Part shown: positions 1-25,067 of the stretch, one piece after another
Position numbering within the stretch: position 1 is the first letter of the stretch
Layout: every line of letters begins with the position of its first letter
Assembly (NCBI GenBank): GCA_009746045.1
Contig: RPFO01000086.1
Coordinates: 1,534,626-1,598,625, forward strand
Source: Mesostigma viride
Taxonomy: Eukaryota > Streptophyta > Mesostigmatophyceae > Mesostigmatales > Mesostigmataceae
Direction of reading: 5' to 3'
Length of the DNA: 64,000 nucleotides
Notes under the pieces: generated by a model
What the model was told of the DNA's origin: nothing
Databases searched by the model: none
What the model saw: only the letters and a program-made list of their open reading frames with translations
Position numbers and translations under genes: made by a program

Positions 1-616
1 GTGTGATCGATGAGGCCTTTGTCGTCAAGCACACTGATTCAATTCCAGCTGTACGCTGCCTCGGCAAAAGGATGTCGCAAAACTCCCAATGTGAACTACA
101 TTTGGCAGGTGATCCCTCCTTTTCCCCTCCCGGCCATGGCGAAATGTGCGTGCCCCGACAGATATTTCAAGTTGTTTTTGTGACGCACTGACATGCCATC
201 TAGCAGCATTGCAAGCTGTTTGCTGTTCCCTGCTCCTTGCATACTTTCAAGTGCACAAGCTTGAAATGCAAGATAAATTAACATAAGACCAAAGGGTACA
301 AACTAAGGAGACCAACGCCCCGCTTCGACCGTTCCCGGCAAGCTACACGCTGTAAATGGATTCTTCGACAGGATGCTTCAGCATGATTGTGCACATTGAC
401 CTGCTGCGCCGCTGGCCCAGAGCAGCTCCCTATCTAGAATAGCGTATAGCCTACACAGTCCAATGAGCCTCTACTTGCGGTCTACCGTCTACGCCACGGC
501 GCTCCGACGGGGAATGCGCCATATTATTCAGCATGGCCATGATTGTGCATGTGTGACGCAAGGGACCTATGACCTATCGAGACACTCGAGGGCCGACAGG
601 CGCACTGAAACGAATC
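1..616. other. No recognisable gene
   Basis: Short open frames only, with no family resemblance and no exon-like splice context that I can defend. It may be intron or upstream region of the gene whose first recognised exon begins at 2320. Confidence 0.4.
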
Positions 617-772
617 GTACATGTTGTTGGTGTTGTTGTTGTTGTAAATGTTGTTGTTGTTGTTGTTTGTTGTTTTGTTTGTTGTTGTTGTGTTGTTGTC
701 TGTTGTTGCCGCACAGAGCAGCAGACTGTTGGTCGCGGCTGGAAGTTGTTGTTGTTGTTGTTGCCCACGCGG
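617..772. repeat. Imperfect (TGT)n microsatellite
   Basis: Runs of TGT/GTT with interruptions in two blocks, about 620-705 and 746-762. Open frames across it (poly-Val, poly-Cys, poly-Gln, poly-Asn) are artefacts of the repeat. Confidence 0.9.
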
Positions 773-1863
773 CTGGAAGATGCAAGCCACTGGCTGTCAT
801 ACGATGCAGTGTAGCGGCCAATACCCAACGTGCGTTCACATATACGCGCGTTACGGCGAGTCGCGTCGCATACAAAACTAACGATCTCGCAGGGTTATAT
901 TTTGTATCTTACCCAACTGCTATCGACCGCTGCTTATGGAAAAAAATTCACGGGTTGTGCTTGGTTGTGCAGTCGAATTTGAGCTCTGAGGTGATTGGTG
1001 AAGGGTACCAACGAGTCACGAGCGGAAGCATGGCTCCGCCTTCCAGGCAAAACAATTAATTTGTGGCATAAGCAAAGTCGTTTTCGTTTACCCTCGTAGG
1101 TGACATTTTTATGCAACCCATGGGGTTCAATCGATGTCAAGTACGTAACTTACCCAGTTAGATATGCATTGTTTCGCAGTCCTGCGGCCAAGGCTGACCC
1201 CCCTTCCAGGATGCTGTCGAATACCAGCTGGGAATTTTGATACACGTAAGGGCAGGGCTGGAAAAATTATAATCGTGGAATGGAGCGAATTTGCATTTAG
1301 CCGTTGAGGCACCTTGGTATTAAGAAAGTCGGAGCCCCAGGCACGCGGCATTTCATGCACGTTCTGCTTGGGGTTCGGCGGCCGATACCGGTTGCAGGCG
1401 ATTACTCCCCATCGTGGCTAAGATATTTCTAAAACATCTCTGGGCCGCTTTAATTTAGCCAATCCAAATGGCCCCATTAAAATTGTCATGCGAGATTCCC
1501 ATGAACGCGGACGTCTACTTCCGCGAACGGGACTGCCCTGCTTTCCGGGCTCTGCTGGTACGTGTTGGTGTATCCCTAACCCCCCCCCTCCTTCCGAGTT
1601 GTGTTTGCCCTATGTGAAAAGTCCGACGTGCACGTTAATCACGTATACTCTCCAATCCGGCCCTTCGCGGACTGCCTCGGGCTGGCATGACCCGCTCGCC
1701 CGCTCAATAAACCTGTCCCTTATTTCCCCTGCTCGTTCATCAAGTAGCTGTTACCCCTTTGTGACCGAACGCGACGGGCCCACTCAGCGTGTCCAGGCTG
1801 CCCTAGGGATTACCTGGTGATGCGGTAGTGGCCACAAGGGGTGACTGCTGATTCTGCCGCCTG

Positions 1864-1865
<2 letters not shown>
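773..1865. other. No recognisable gene
   Basis: Mixed-composition sequence without a convincing coding frame. It may belong to the intron that precedes the exon at 2320. Confidence 0.4.
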
Positions 1866-1942
<77 letters not shown>

Positions 1943-2273
1943 ACCCACCCACCCACCCACCCACCCACCCACCCACCCACCCACCCACCCACCCACCCAC
2001 CCACCCACCCACCCACCCACCCACCCACCCACCCACCCACCCACCCACCCACCCACCCACCCACCCACCCACCCACCCACCCACCCACCCACCCACCCAC
2101 CCACCACCCACCCACCCACCCACCCACCCACCCACCCACCCACCCACCCACCCACCCACCCACCCACCCACCCACCCACCCACCCACCCACTCACTCACT
2201 CACTCACTCACTCACTCACTCACTCACTCACTCACTCACTCACTCACTCACTCACTCACTCACTCACTCACTC
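1866..2273. repeat. Compound microsatellite (CT)n-(CACC)n-(CACT)n
   Basis: About 72 bases of CT, then about 250 bases of ACCC/CACC with one phase slip near 2102, then about 85 bases of ACTC. It ends about 45 bases before the splice acceptor at 2318-2319, so this pyrimidine-rich strand sits where a polypyrimidine tract would be in the plus-strand gene. The three blocks share a C-rich 4-bp logic and probably arose by successive unit mutation. Confidence 0.95.
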
Positions 2274-2319
2274 CTCGCCTGCACCTCTTTGCCGATTGCA
2301 CCACTCTGGCCCATGCCAG

Positions 2320-16246
<13,927 letters not shown>

Positions 16247-16825
16247 GCGTTAGGCTATGGGGAGACAATAAACGTGCTCTGCAAAGGCATGACCCACATC
16301 TAGGCCCCAAACTACTTTGCATTGCTCAACTGTGCTTGAGGGTTCTATTGGCTAGATTGAGGTTAGACAAGCTACTATAAGTAGGTTTCCCATGCACGAC
16401 GCAGCAATGGCTCCTGATGCCCCAATCGCCCATCAATCACTTTGGCCTCGTGTGTTGTTTTTAGTGTTGACCCAGGGTCGACCTCCGAATTTCTCATCAT
16501 TTTTATTTATTTAACCGCACGATTATCTCAAGTTCTCAGTGGTCATTCAAAAACTACACGTGGTCCTGTGGGGGGTTACTTCTAGTGATCTTATCCCTGT
16601 GTGTTGCACAACGAGAAGGGGCAGTGACACCTGTCTTCCCTCATGAGCATGCCCAAAGGCAATTCCACAGCTGCTATCAACACTACTCACGAGGAGCTAG
16701 AGCACGGCTGGCATCGATCTACTGTACGTGTGGGTGCACTAATTATCTGCATGAAAGTGTGTTGGAGCTAAGCTGCAAGGCACGTATACATGGAAGCTAG
16801 TTGGAAAACTGAATTTTTGTGGATT

Positions 16826-17140
16826 CATTAATTAATTACTTAGGAACATGACTCCGTTGGGAGTACATGTGGCACATAGCCCTGAGAAGGGGCGTATGGC
16901 CTTTAATACACTCTTGGCTACTTCCTGCAAGGGTAGGGTGTAAACGACGCCTGAGCAAGTTGCTCTGGGTGCACAAAGTGCACCTGCACCCCACTGTATG
17001 TAATCAGGCACCTAGGGGCACCGACAGATCGAGGGGGGAAGATCAGAATGGCTATACAGAAGCTAGCTAGGGCATTGCGTCTCAGCAGAGAGTAGCCGAT
17101 CTCTGCGTGGGCACAGCATAGCTAGAAAGAAATAAAGCTA
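16826..17140 (-). repeat. LINE 3' end (dispersed copy)
   Basis: Minus-strand 3' terminus. It has a short stem around the CCCCTTCTCAGGG core, then the CTCCCAACGGAG hairpin, then an ATTAATTAAT tail at 16826-16838. It closely matches 13565-13870. The ORF1 remnant at 17310-17835 lies upstream on the same strand and may belong to the same insertion. Confidence 0.7.
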
Positions 17141-17309
17141 GGCATCAACTGGTGTGTGGCACATCATGGGCACACATGTACATGACTAAATAATGCTCTT
17201 GAATCAGCTGGTAAAGTGCAGGCCTGTAGTAGGCGTACATGGCCATGCACGGTCTGACTATTATACACTAGTACTGCTGTATTCCCCTAAGCTGGGGCGT
17301 CTGGAGTCG

Positions 17310-17835
17310 CTAGCTGGGGCCGCGCGGGGGTCGCGCGTGCCAGGTCTTAATTGTGGCCGACGTAGATGGATGGAAGGGGGCGGCCTTCCAGAACACCGGT
17401 TTCCCCGCCGTGGTCTGCCGGAGCTGGAGGTAGGTCGGCCATAGCTCCCGTTGCCGTTGTTGCTGTGCCAGGGTCAAGTCGTCCTCCAGGGTGAAGTGAG
17501 TCTTCTCGAGCCGCTTGCGGCGTCTGAGAAAAGAAATCTTGTCCGCTGGGCTCTTAAAGATGATAAGAAGCGGGGGTGGGCACCCCTAGCTGCCTTACCC
17601 CGCGCGCGCGTGGAAGGCGGTGGGCGACCAGCTTGATCTCACCAAGAAGGCCCATGCGACCAAGGATTTCTCTCTCAAACGCCTTGGCAAGCTTCTCGAA
17701 ATTCTCATCTTCCTCCATGTCGAAGTTCTTGACGATGACGTCAAGGCTGCGTGTGGATGGAGCCATGCCGCATACGCATGCTACGCACATTCCATATCTA
17801 GGTTGCGGCCAGCTAGGCTGGACATTGAGAGGCAC
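17310..17835 (-). pseudogene. LINE ORF1 C-terminal fragment (RRM plus C-terminal domain), frameshifted
   Basis: The first part (17835 to about 17590) reads VIVKNFDMEEDENFEKLAK then EREILGRMGLLG. After a frame change near 17580-17595 it continues as PPLLIIFKSPADKISFLRRR, then LEDDLTLAQQQ, and ends at a stop at 17310-17312. This aligns segment by segment with the intact ORF1 at 18360-19715 (ILRRFDMLPEETPDS, VVLTFSDITARVRFLSRRKK, LDDDLTPAQQQ), so it is a diverged second copy. In L1-type elements ORF1 is an RNA-binding chaperone. Confidence 0.8.
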
Positions 17836-18359
17836 GCTATCGTATACATCACATATGGCGATGTCAAGAACTTAGGCGCGCATATGCATCACGCTAGCTA
17901 TATATGCGTCAGTGTCTGATCAGAATATATGCGTCAGCCTACTTATACCTATTAATTAATAATTAATAAGCACGTGACTGCGTCACGTGGGTGCCAATAC
18001 AGAGTAAAGGAACCTTCAACCCTATATACACAGTGAGAAGGAGGGAGGGCGCCCTAGCTTCTCTCACTGCCGCAGGTGGGCAGGCCACAGAGCGCTCTCT
18101 CCACGGCATGGTGCCGGGGCGCAACACTGTGGGTGCAATACAACCAGTGCAATACCATAGGTAGGCTGACGCATAGCTTATGCTACAAATGTGAGGTGGG
18201 CTCAAGACGTCGGCTAATTAAGGCGCAAGCTGATGGCCACAAGGTGCCAGAGCTAATTGAAGGTACTATAACGCTGTGCGCTAATATCGTTTCAAGTGCT
18301 GTAATGCCTAAGCTATCCCATCATCGATTGCCCCCATCTAGACAACTAGCTGGAGTGCT

Positions 18360-19715
18360 CTATCCCGGGGAAGCCCGGGGGGGCTTCCACAGTTTCTTGT
18401 TGACGTAGAGGTCCCCGCCCCGCCAGTACACTTGGGGCTTCTCGGGGTTGGTCTTGTGGCGGATGTAGTCGGGCCACTGATCGCGGCGTTGCTGCTGCTG
18501 GGCTGGCGTCAGGTCGTCGTCAAGCGACCAGGAGGTGTCCACCAGCTTCTTGCGGCGAGAGAGGAACCGAACTCGGGCTGTGATGTCGCTGAAGGTGAGG
18601 ACCACTGGAGGGGGCCCAGCCTTGGCCCGTGGATGGGGCAGGCGGTAGGCGCCCTGCAGTATCGCACCTGGCAGCTGCATGCGCGCCAAGAGCTGTTTCT
18701 TCAGCTCGTCGAGAAGAGAGTCTGGGGTCTCCTCCGGCAGCATGTCGAAGCGCCTGAGGATGACCCGGCAGCGGCGACGGTCGCGGTCAGCGGCCTCGCG
18801 GCGCGTGTCTTCCAGCTCCTGGAGCTTGGTGGTGATGGCGGTCGTGGTAGAGGATGCCTGGCTCTTGAGCAGGTCCGCCCAGGAGGCGCGAGTCGAGGGG
18901 TCATCACTAGCCCTACCAGCAGGTTGGGCGGCGATGGTGGCCGTTCGCTCGGCGATCTCGGGGACCTGCGTGGCCAGGGCGTCTACCTTGGCGGCAACTG
19001 CCTCAAGTTTCACGGTGCCTTGGCCGACTCGGCCTTCCACCTGGTTAAGGCGGGTGGTCACAGTGGCTGTGGCCTCGGAAACTTTGGTGGCAATGTGCTC
19101 TTGCGTAGCAGTAAACTGAGGCTGGAGCTTAAGGGCGACTCTGGCTTCAATGTTGTTGACCTTGGCCGAGAGAGTGTTGAGTGGGCCGTCAGGCGCGTTC
19201 AGGGCGGCGAGCTGCTCAGCCATCGGCGCCAGCTGCTCCGCCACTGCAGCTCGGATGGAGTCCGTGCTGGGGGAGGTGCTGCTCTGCGGGGATGCTGCAG
19301 CTGCTGTGGCTGCCCGTCTGCGCTCATGCAGGAGGCTCCTGAGGCCAGCGTAGCCAATCTGGGTGATGTCGTGGGCGTCGCAGCGCAGGTAGCTGCACAT
19401 GATGACTGCCTTCAAGTACGCCTCCGGTTCTTGAAGCAGCCATTCCCAGGCGGGCTTGGTGACCTTGTCGCCAGGGGTAGGCAGGAAAAGTTCGTCATGG
19501 CGGGCCAGGAACTTGATAACATCGTCACATTGTTCCTTCGTGAGCGTAAAGATTTCCAAGATGCAAAAATCCCGCTGGCCGGCGCCGAAGCGGCGGACGT
19601 CCCATTTGGTATGGGAAGTTCGGGTTTTCTTGGGAATGGGCGACGACTTATACCTATATGGTATTGCATGGTTGTATTGCTCCGACAGGTCCTGAATGTA
19701 GGGTTTTCCAAGCAT
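18360..19715 (-). CDS. L1-like non-LTR retrotransposon ORF1 protein
   Basis: A 451-residue uninterrupted frame. Residues about 1-140 are unrecognised. Residues about 140-290 are Ala/Thr-rich with heptad-like spacing (likely coiled coil). Residues about 310-400 match the L1 ORF1p RRM (RRCRVILRRFDMLPEE, LPGAILQGAYRLP, PPPVVLTFSDI), and the last 60 match the ORF1p C-terminal domain (SRRKKLVDTSWSLDDDLTPA). Known family role: trimeric nucleic-acid-binding chaperone of the LINE RNP. No ORF2 follows on the minus strand below 18360, so the element is truncated or the ORF stands alone. The start codon is the most upstream ATG. The antisense 446-codon frame is a shadow. Confidence 0.85.
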   Translation of the reverse strand: MLGKPYIQDLSEQYNHAIPYRYKSSPIPKKTRTSHTKWDVRRFGAGQRDFCILEIFTLTKEQCDDVIKFLARHDELFLPTPGDKVTKPAWEWLLQEPEAYLKAVIMCSYLRCDAHDITQIGYAGLRSLLHERRRAATAAAASPQSSTSPSTDSIRAAVAEQLAPMAEQLAALNAPDGPLNTLSAKVNNIEARVALKLQPQFTATQEHIATKVSEATATVTTRLNQVEGRVGQGTVKLEAVAAKVDALATQVPEIAERTATIAAQPAGRASDDPSTRASWADLLKSQASSTTTAITTKLQELEDTRREAADRDRRRCRVILRRFDMLPEETPDSLLDELKKQLLARMQLPGAILQGAYRLPHPRAKAGPPPVVLTFSDITARVRFLSRRKKLVDTSWSLDDDLTPAQQQQRRDQWPDYIRHKTNPEKPQVYWRGGDLYVNKKLWKPPRASPG

Positions 19716-19804
19716 AGGTCATTAGAGTCTGAAGTTGTATCAGGGTATGCCTGGGTGGTTTTACCGGATTAGGATACATTTGCACGGCTTCAAATGTATC
19801 CTAA

Positions 19805-20575
19805 ATGCACCATTGGCAAACATGGTTTCTGGACATGGTCGATATCATTAATATGTTTGGCAAGCATAATATGATCATGCTTGCCAAAGATGTTGTCTCT
19901 TTTCATATTTCACACATATATTATCGGCCTCGGCGTGCCATGCTTCCACGTTTGTTGTCTCTTTTCATATATTGTGAATATGATCAATAAAATTCCAAAC
20001 ATGACCATGTTGGAGACTTCAAGTGGAGCATCATGATTACTGTTTTCACTATTACGTAACCCATGGTTCATGTTAACATGGCATAATGAGCAATCCTATT
20101 GACCCCATGACTAATGGTGAAGTTAATAAAGTTACATCGTGGCACGTCACTATAGCATCAAGTTGCATCATTGTGCATAAAGTAGTTTAGCACTGAGTTG
20201 GCATGCCAACACCAGGTACACTAAATAAATTAAAACCAGAATTGATAAACAACCCAGTATCCAAATACAGTATCCATATATATGCAGGTCGTACTACAGG
20301 TACAGCCACGGCTGCCACGCGGCTTCTGCAGCGATCACGCTCTTTCTCCTAGACAATTGCTCTACTGGTCCCTACAGGTCGGTCGACTTGGACCATGATG
20401 CGTCAAGAACAGTTAATTGACCGACTTAAACAAGATGTTTGTCTACATGCAGCTGTCTGCACCTAACTAACGCGAAACCGCGTGCTACCAAATATAGGGG
20501 CAAATGCATGAGTAACACATGTCAACGCACAACCGGTGGAAATCACGCGATACCAACCGCGGCAACAGTGGTGTG
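19805..20575. other. AT-rich stretch without recognisable gene
   Basis: No coding frame or known repeat is seen. Short direct repeats of TTGTTGTCTCTTTTCATAT occur at about 19893 and 19951. Confidence 0.5.
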
Positions 20576-20579
20576 AACA

Positions 20580-21050
20580 TAGCGGGCACTGACATGCAAA
20601 AAAGCACCAGCAGCGGCATCAGTAGCAAATTGTAGTAGCGGAACAATAGCCACTACATCAATGCAACAACACATCAGCCCAGCAACACAGCAGCAGCATG
20701 ACCGTAGCACAGCAGCAGCACAACTGTAGCACATCAACACGGCCGCATAGCAGGAGCACAAGTCAGCGCAGCAGCAACTTAGTATGCCGATTCCTGAATT
20801 TCCTATCAGTGGACTATAGTCCATTGATAGGAAATTCACTAATAGGCAGTACTAGCTCAGCAGCACGGCAGCAATGCAGCAGTGCATCAACACAGCAGCA
20901 CGACAGCAATACATCAGCGGCACGGCAGCAATGCAGCAACACATCAGCACAATAGCACAGCAGCAGTACGGCAGCAATGCAGCAGCAATAGCATGGCAGC
21001 ACAGCAGCAGCAGCAGCACATGAGCAGCTCAATGACAACAACGCTGCTTG
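20580..21050. repeat. Degenerate CAGCA-rich repeat with a 42-bp palindrome
   Basis: Low-complexity CAG/ACA repeats surround a near-perfect palindrome at 20796-20837 (GAATTTCCTATCAGTGGAC against its reverse complement, one mismatch). It lies 3' of the minus-strand gene ending at 21055. Confidence 0.8.
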
Positions 21051-21054
21051 CGCT

Positions 21055-23596
21055 TCAGCAGTCGTCGTCGTCGTCATCGTCATCGGCAAGGATGAGCGCT
21101 CGCTTCCGACGCCGGGAGGCGCCTGCGTTGTTGTTCTCCGCCACAACGTCGCTGGGTGGAACCATCTCGCGCAATCGAGCCTCGGCCAGGGTGATATCCG
21201 GCGCTTGCAACGCAGGGACGACCACACCGGGGCACCCGCAGATCTGTGCCTCCAGCTCGTGGAGAGGCACGCAAGAAACCGCGTCCTCCTCCCAACGGGC
21301 ACCCCAGTACATGGCTACCATGTCGTTTTGCGTGTCGACAACAGCGACACGACCATGGTACCTGCCGTCCCGGCTTTCGGTGCGACCGTCCGCGGATGTC
21401 ACACGCTCCGACGCCCAATGACACACGACTTGCCCTACGAGGTTGCGGCTGCCACTCTTGACCTGCAGCGTTACGCCTTCCCAGCATGCCTTCGCCATGC
21501 CGACGATGCCCTTCGAGCATTCAGCATCTTGCCACTTCACGACCGGGTGTTCCGCGTCATAGGGCACCTCCTTCAGCGCCTTTAGGCACTCCTTGGTGAG
21601 CTTTTCGTTCGCACCCAAGGAGACTCCATGGGGCGGCTGACCTCGCTTGCCCACCACTTGTGTCAAGACGAGGTCTGAGGCGGTGATGATCACCGTGTGC
21701 GCCGCAGTGGTTGGCGGATGGGGCCATTGCGCAATGTCTGTATTCCACGGGTGCCACGTGTCATGCAAATGCTTAGCGCGGTATACAAAGAGCTCAATAG
21801 AAGGTTGGCCGCCATCCTCCTTCGCAACCACCTCCTTGATGATGCCAACGAGGACTGGAGTCCACGTGAGCTTCGAGTTGCAGAGAATACCAGCTGAAGG
21901 GTGCCAGTATAGAACAGCGGAGCCTTTCTCAACGCCTTGCATGCGCTTCAAGTAAGCGACCTTGGCTGCCATGGCCCTGTCTTCTGCCGCCCATTCCTGC
22001 TGTGTGTGGCCATCATGACGAACTCGGTCTACCAGCGGGGTGACGCGCACCGCCTCTGCGTCGACCAACGCCATGAAGTGCTCTTCTTGCGTCGGTGGTG
22101 GTTCAGGCGCTGCATCGTGCTCACGCAGGGCGGAGATGTCCGCGCGAGATGGCCACGGCAAAGGGCGCCACTCCTCAGGCACCTCCTCAGGGGCATGTGG
22201 GACTTGACTTGCGAAAAAAGGCCTTGTTTGGCTTGATGGTGTCGGGCGGAAAGTACCACTGCCAGATGCCATGGGGCAACTTCTCGACCCTTGTTTTGAT
22301 CGACTCCAGCTCCTTCCCCAGAAACTCCATGTTCAATGGTGCGAAGGCTGGGGTGTCCTGCAACATCGGAATGCGGTCTGGATCCACAAGTCGGACGCCA
22401 AACAGCGGCCGCCCCTCCGCATCAAACCTGTATGGCTGTGTCATCGCCTTCCCGCACCGTGGCGCGCCTTCCTGTCGAGTCCCCGCGGGCTGCCACGGCG
22501 TCTTTTGGGACTCCGTGGTCCGGTAGGACAACCAGGTCTCTGTGTTGCCCTGTACCTGGAAGAAGACGGCGTGGTGCACCTTCATTGAGCGACCGCGTTT
22601 TTCAGGCACCGGCTGTGCCGCTCCGCCGCTCCGCCGCTCCGCCGCCCGCCGGCTGCGCCGCCGGCCCGCCGCGCGCCGGCTGCCCCGCCCCGTAGCCCGT
22701 CGACAGGCTGCCCCGCCCCGCCGCATGCCAGCTGCGCCGGCCCGCCGCCCACGCGCGCCGGCAGCGCCGTTGGCCCCCCGCGCGCCGACGGCCCTGCCCC
22801 GCCGCCCGTTGACAGCCCCGCCCCGCCGCATGCCAGCTGCGCCGGCCCGCCGCCCATGCGCGCCGGCAGCGCCGCTGGCCCCCGCGCGCCGACGGCCCTG
22901 CCCCGCCGCCCGTCGACTGCCCCGCCCCGCCGCCCGTCGACAGCCCTGCCCCGCCGCATGCAGGCTGCGCCGCCGCTGCCACCTCGCTGCGCGCTGGCTG
23001 CGCCACCTCGCCGCCCGCCGACGGCGCCGCCCCGCCGCGCACCGGCTGCCCCGCCCCGCCGCCTGTCGACTGCCCCGCCCCGCCGCATGCCAGCTGCGCC
23101 GGCCCGCCGCCCACGCGCGCCGGCAGCGCCGCTGGCCCCCGCGCGCTGACGGCCCTGCCCCGCCGCCCGTCGACTGCCCCGCCCCGCCGCCCGTCGACAG
23201 CCCCGACCCACCGCATGCCAGGTGCGCCGGCCCGCCGCCCGCGCGCGCCGGCAGCGCCGCTGGCCCCCCGCGCGCCGACGGCCCTGCCCCGCCGCCCGTC
23301 AACAGCCCTGCCCCGACGCCCGTCGACAGCCCCGCCCCGCCGCATGCCAGCTGCGCCGGCCCGCTGCCCACGCGCGCCGGCAGCGCCGCTGGCCCTGCCC
23401 CGCCGCCCGTCGACTGCCCCGCCCCGCCGCCCGTCGACAGCCCTGCCCCGCCGCATGCCAGGTGCGCCGGCCCGCCGCCCGCGCGCACCGGCAGCGCCGC
23501 TGGCCCCCCGCGCGCCGACGGCCCTGCCCCGCCGCCCGTCGACAGCCCCGCCCCGCCGCATGCCAGCTGCGCCGGCCGGCCGCCCATGCGCGCCAT
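21055..23596 (-). CDS. Unrecognised protein gene inside the TIR segment (one frameshift)
   Basis: Two overlapping minus-strand frames read as one protein if a single base shift is allowed near the T6 run at about 22211-22216. The upstream frame includes a methionine near 22583 (MKVHHAVFFQVQGNTE) and ends its sensible part at WYFPPDTIKPNKAFF; the downstream frame continues ASQVPHAPEEVPEEWRPL to a stop at 21055. The C-terminus is basic, then a run of eight Asp and a Cys. No catalytic motif or known domain was recognised. Upstream of the methionine the frame runs through a 1-kb GC-rich tandem repeat giving Gly-Ala-Arg repeats, probably not coding. The location suggests an element-encoded protein; this is inference. 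Confidence 0.45.
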
Positions 23597-23600
23597 GCGC
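22610..23600. repeat. GC-rich minisatellite, about 1 kb
   Basis: Complex units of roughly 110-150 bp built from blocks such as CCCCGCCGCATGCCAGCTGC, GCCGGCCCGCCGCC and GCCCGTCGAC. The block order varies from unit to unit. It keeps all frames open, producing long Pro/Ala/Arg or Gly/Ala/Arg frames on both strands. Confidence 0.9.
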
Positions 23601-23609
23601 TTCGCAGGT

Positions 23610-24655
23610 CCATTGGGATCATGAGGCCTGCGCAGAATCTCACCTCGGAGGCCCGTGCTACTTCTAGTAAGATGCTTGCATTTTCAATGCGTCACCTATA
23701 TGCAGGCATAGAGGGTGGTACATGGCGCTAGACTCATCAAGGGATAGGAGCCATGCCCTCAGCAATTACTCACCTCCTGGCCCTTGCTGTTGCGGTCTCG
23801 GATGAAGATGATGGTCTACACGCCGCCGCATGCAAACAAGGAATGAGAGACAAAGCCGTGCGAGGCCAATATGGGCACAGTGAGAGAAACAAGTCGACGC
23901 GAACCTACATCACGAGTGTCAGCGAAGGGGACCCATGGGAGAAGTCTCCCTCCCATGGTATCATTCACGGACACACGCAGCGGCCATGGGAACAGCCAAA
24001 ACAGCAGGTTCACACACGCAAGGGCAACGACCTGCAGTGCCTGACCAGCATGTCGGTCAGTTGTGATTGGCAAGGCAGAGCCACACACACCAGGTACACG
24101 CTGCATGGGCAGGGAAGACGCTCTTACATGAGAAAAAGCGAGGAAACGTGCGCGAGAAGGATATTAAGAGCGATCCGCGCTAGAAGGATGCTACAATAGC
24201 ATCATATATTCAAGAATTAGCAAAGAAAGATGTAGAAAAGAGACAAAAGAAAGAAATACGAGAGAAAGCAAAGACAGGGAGCTGCCAAACAGGGCAGACA
24301 AAAGGTTACGAGCGGCAAGAGTTGTGAACGCTGCACTTGATTGCTTTCTCTGACTTGTCAACTGCGAAGAGTGACTGACTTACCTCTCTGGAAATGGTAT
24401 GCTCAGCATCCCATGGTAATGAAATGGTGAGCTATGCTGTCAGACATGCCTATATAACATAGCTACCCTAGGGTCCTAATACAAAACTAGAAATCAAACC
24501 ATACCGTGAGTTTCCCGGCTCGCACGGCCTCCTCCCTTTGTGCCGACGCCTGCAAACACAACGGGCCGTGGAGGAGGGTGGAAAGGTGGGCAAGTGTGGA
24601 GGAGTTTGGGGGGGACCGGGTTGAGCAGCGGTGGGGGAAAGATGTGCCGGTCATG
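23610..24655. other. No recognisable gene
   Basis: Open frames here (for example 23753-24199 on the plus strand) show no family resemblance or convincing splice links. Confidence 0.4.
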
Positions 24656-24659
24656 ATGT

Positions 24660-24990
24660 TGTCAACTACAGCTGTTGTATCGTGATTCACCTTCAATAAG
24701 TCTACTGTTCTACATCCGGTGGTGGATGGACACAAGCAATAAAGGCCCCGCCCACAACTCAGATTTCTTTAGAAAATCTACTGATCTACATTCGATGGCG
24801 CCTTCACAGAAGCAGGAAACTCCGCCCACCGGTCAAATGTGACGCCCAACAAAGCCCCAACTTATTTCTTCAAGAAGTATACTGTTTTACATCCGGTAGT
24901 GCTTGGACAGAAGCAATATATAATAGCCCGCCCACAAATCGGATTTCTTTACGAAAAACCTGTTTTACATTCGATGGGGTCTTGACAGAT
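24660..24990. repeat. Diverged tandem repeat of about 80-110 bp
   Basis: Three to four units share TCTACTGTTCTACATCCGGT, GGACA-AGCAATA, CCCGCCCACAA and ATTTCTTTA-GAAAA. They precede the CTTCACGT array. Confidence 0.7.
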
Positions 24991-25067
24991 TCAAGCAGCA
25001 ATACTCGTTTCTACCTGCGTGCGACTGCAGCGGCCGAGTGCTGCAACTTGCCTTCACGTCCCAGTCT

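Noticed and set aside
18432-19772. 446-codon plus-strand frame
   Set aside because: Antisense shadow of the LINE ORF1; no motif, while the minus strand matches ORF1p.
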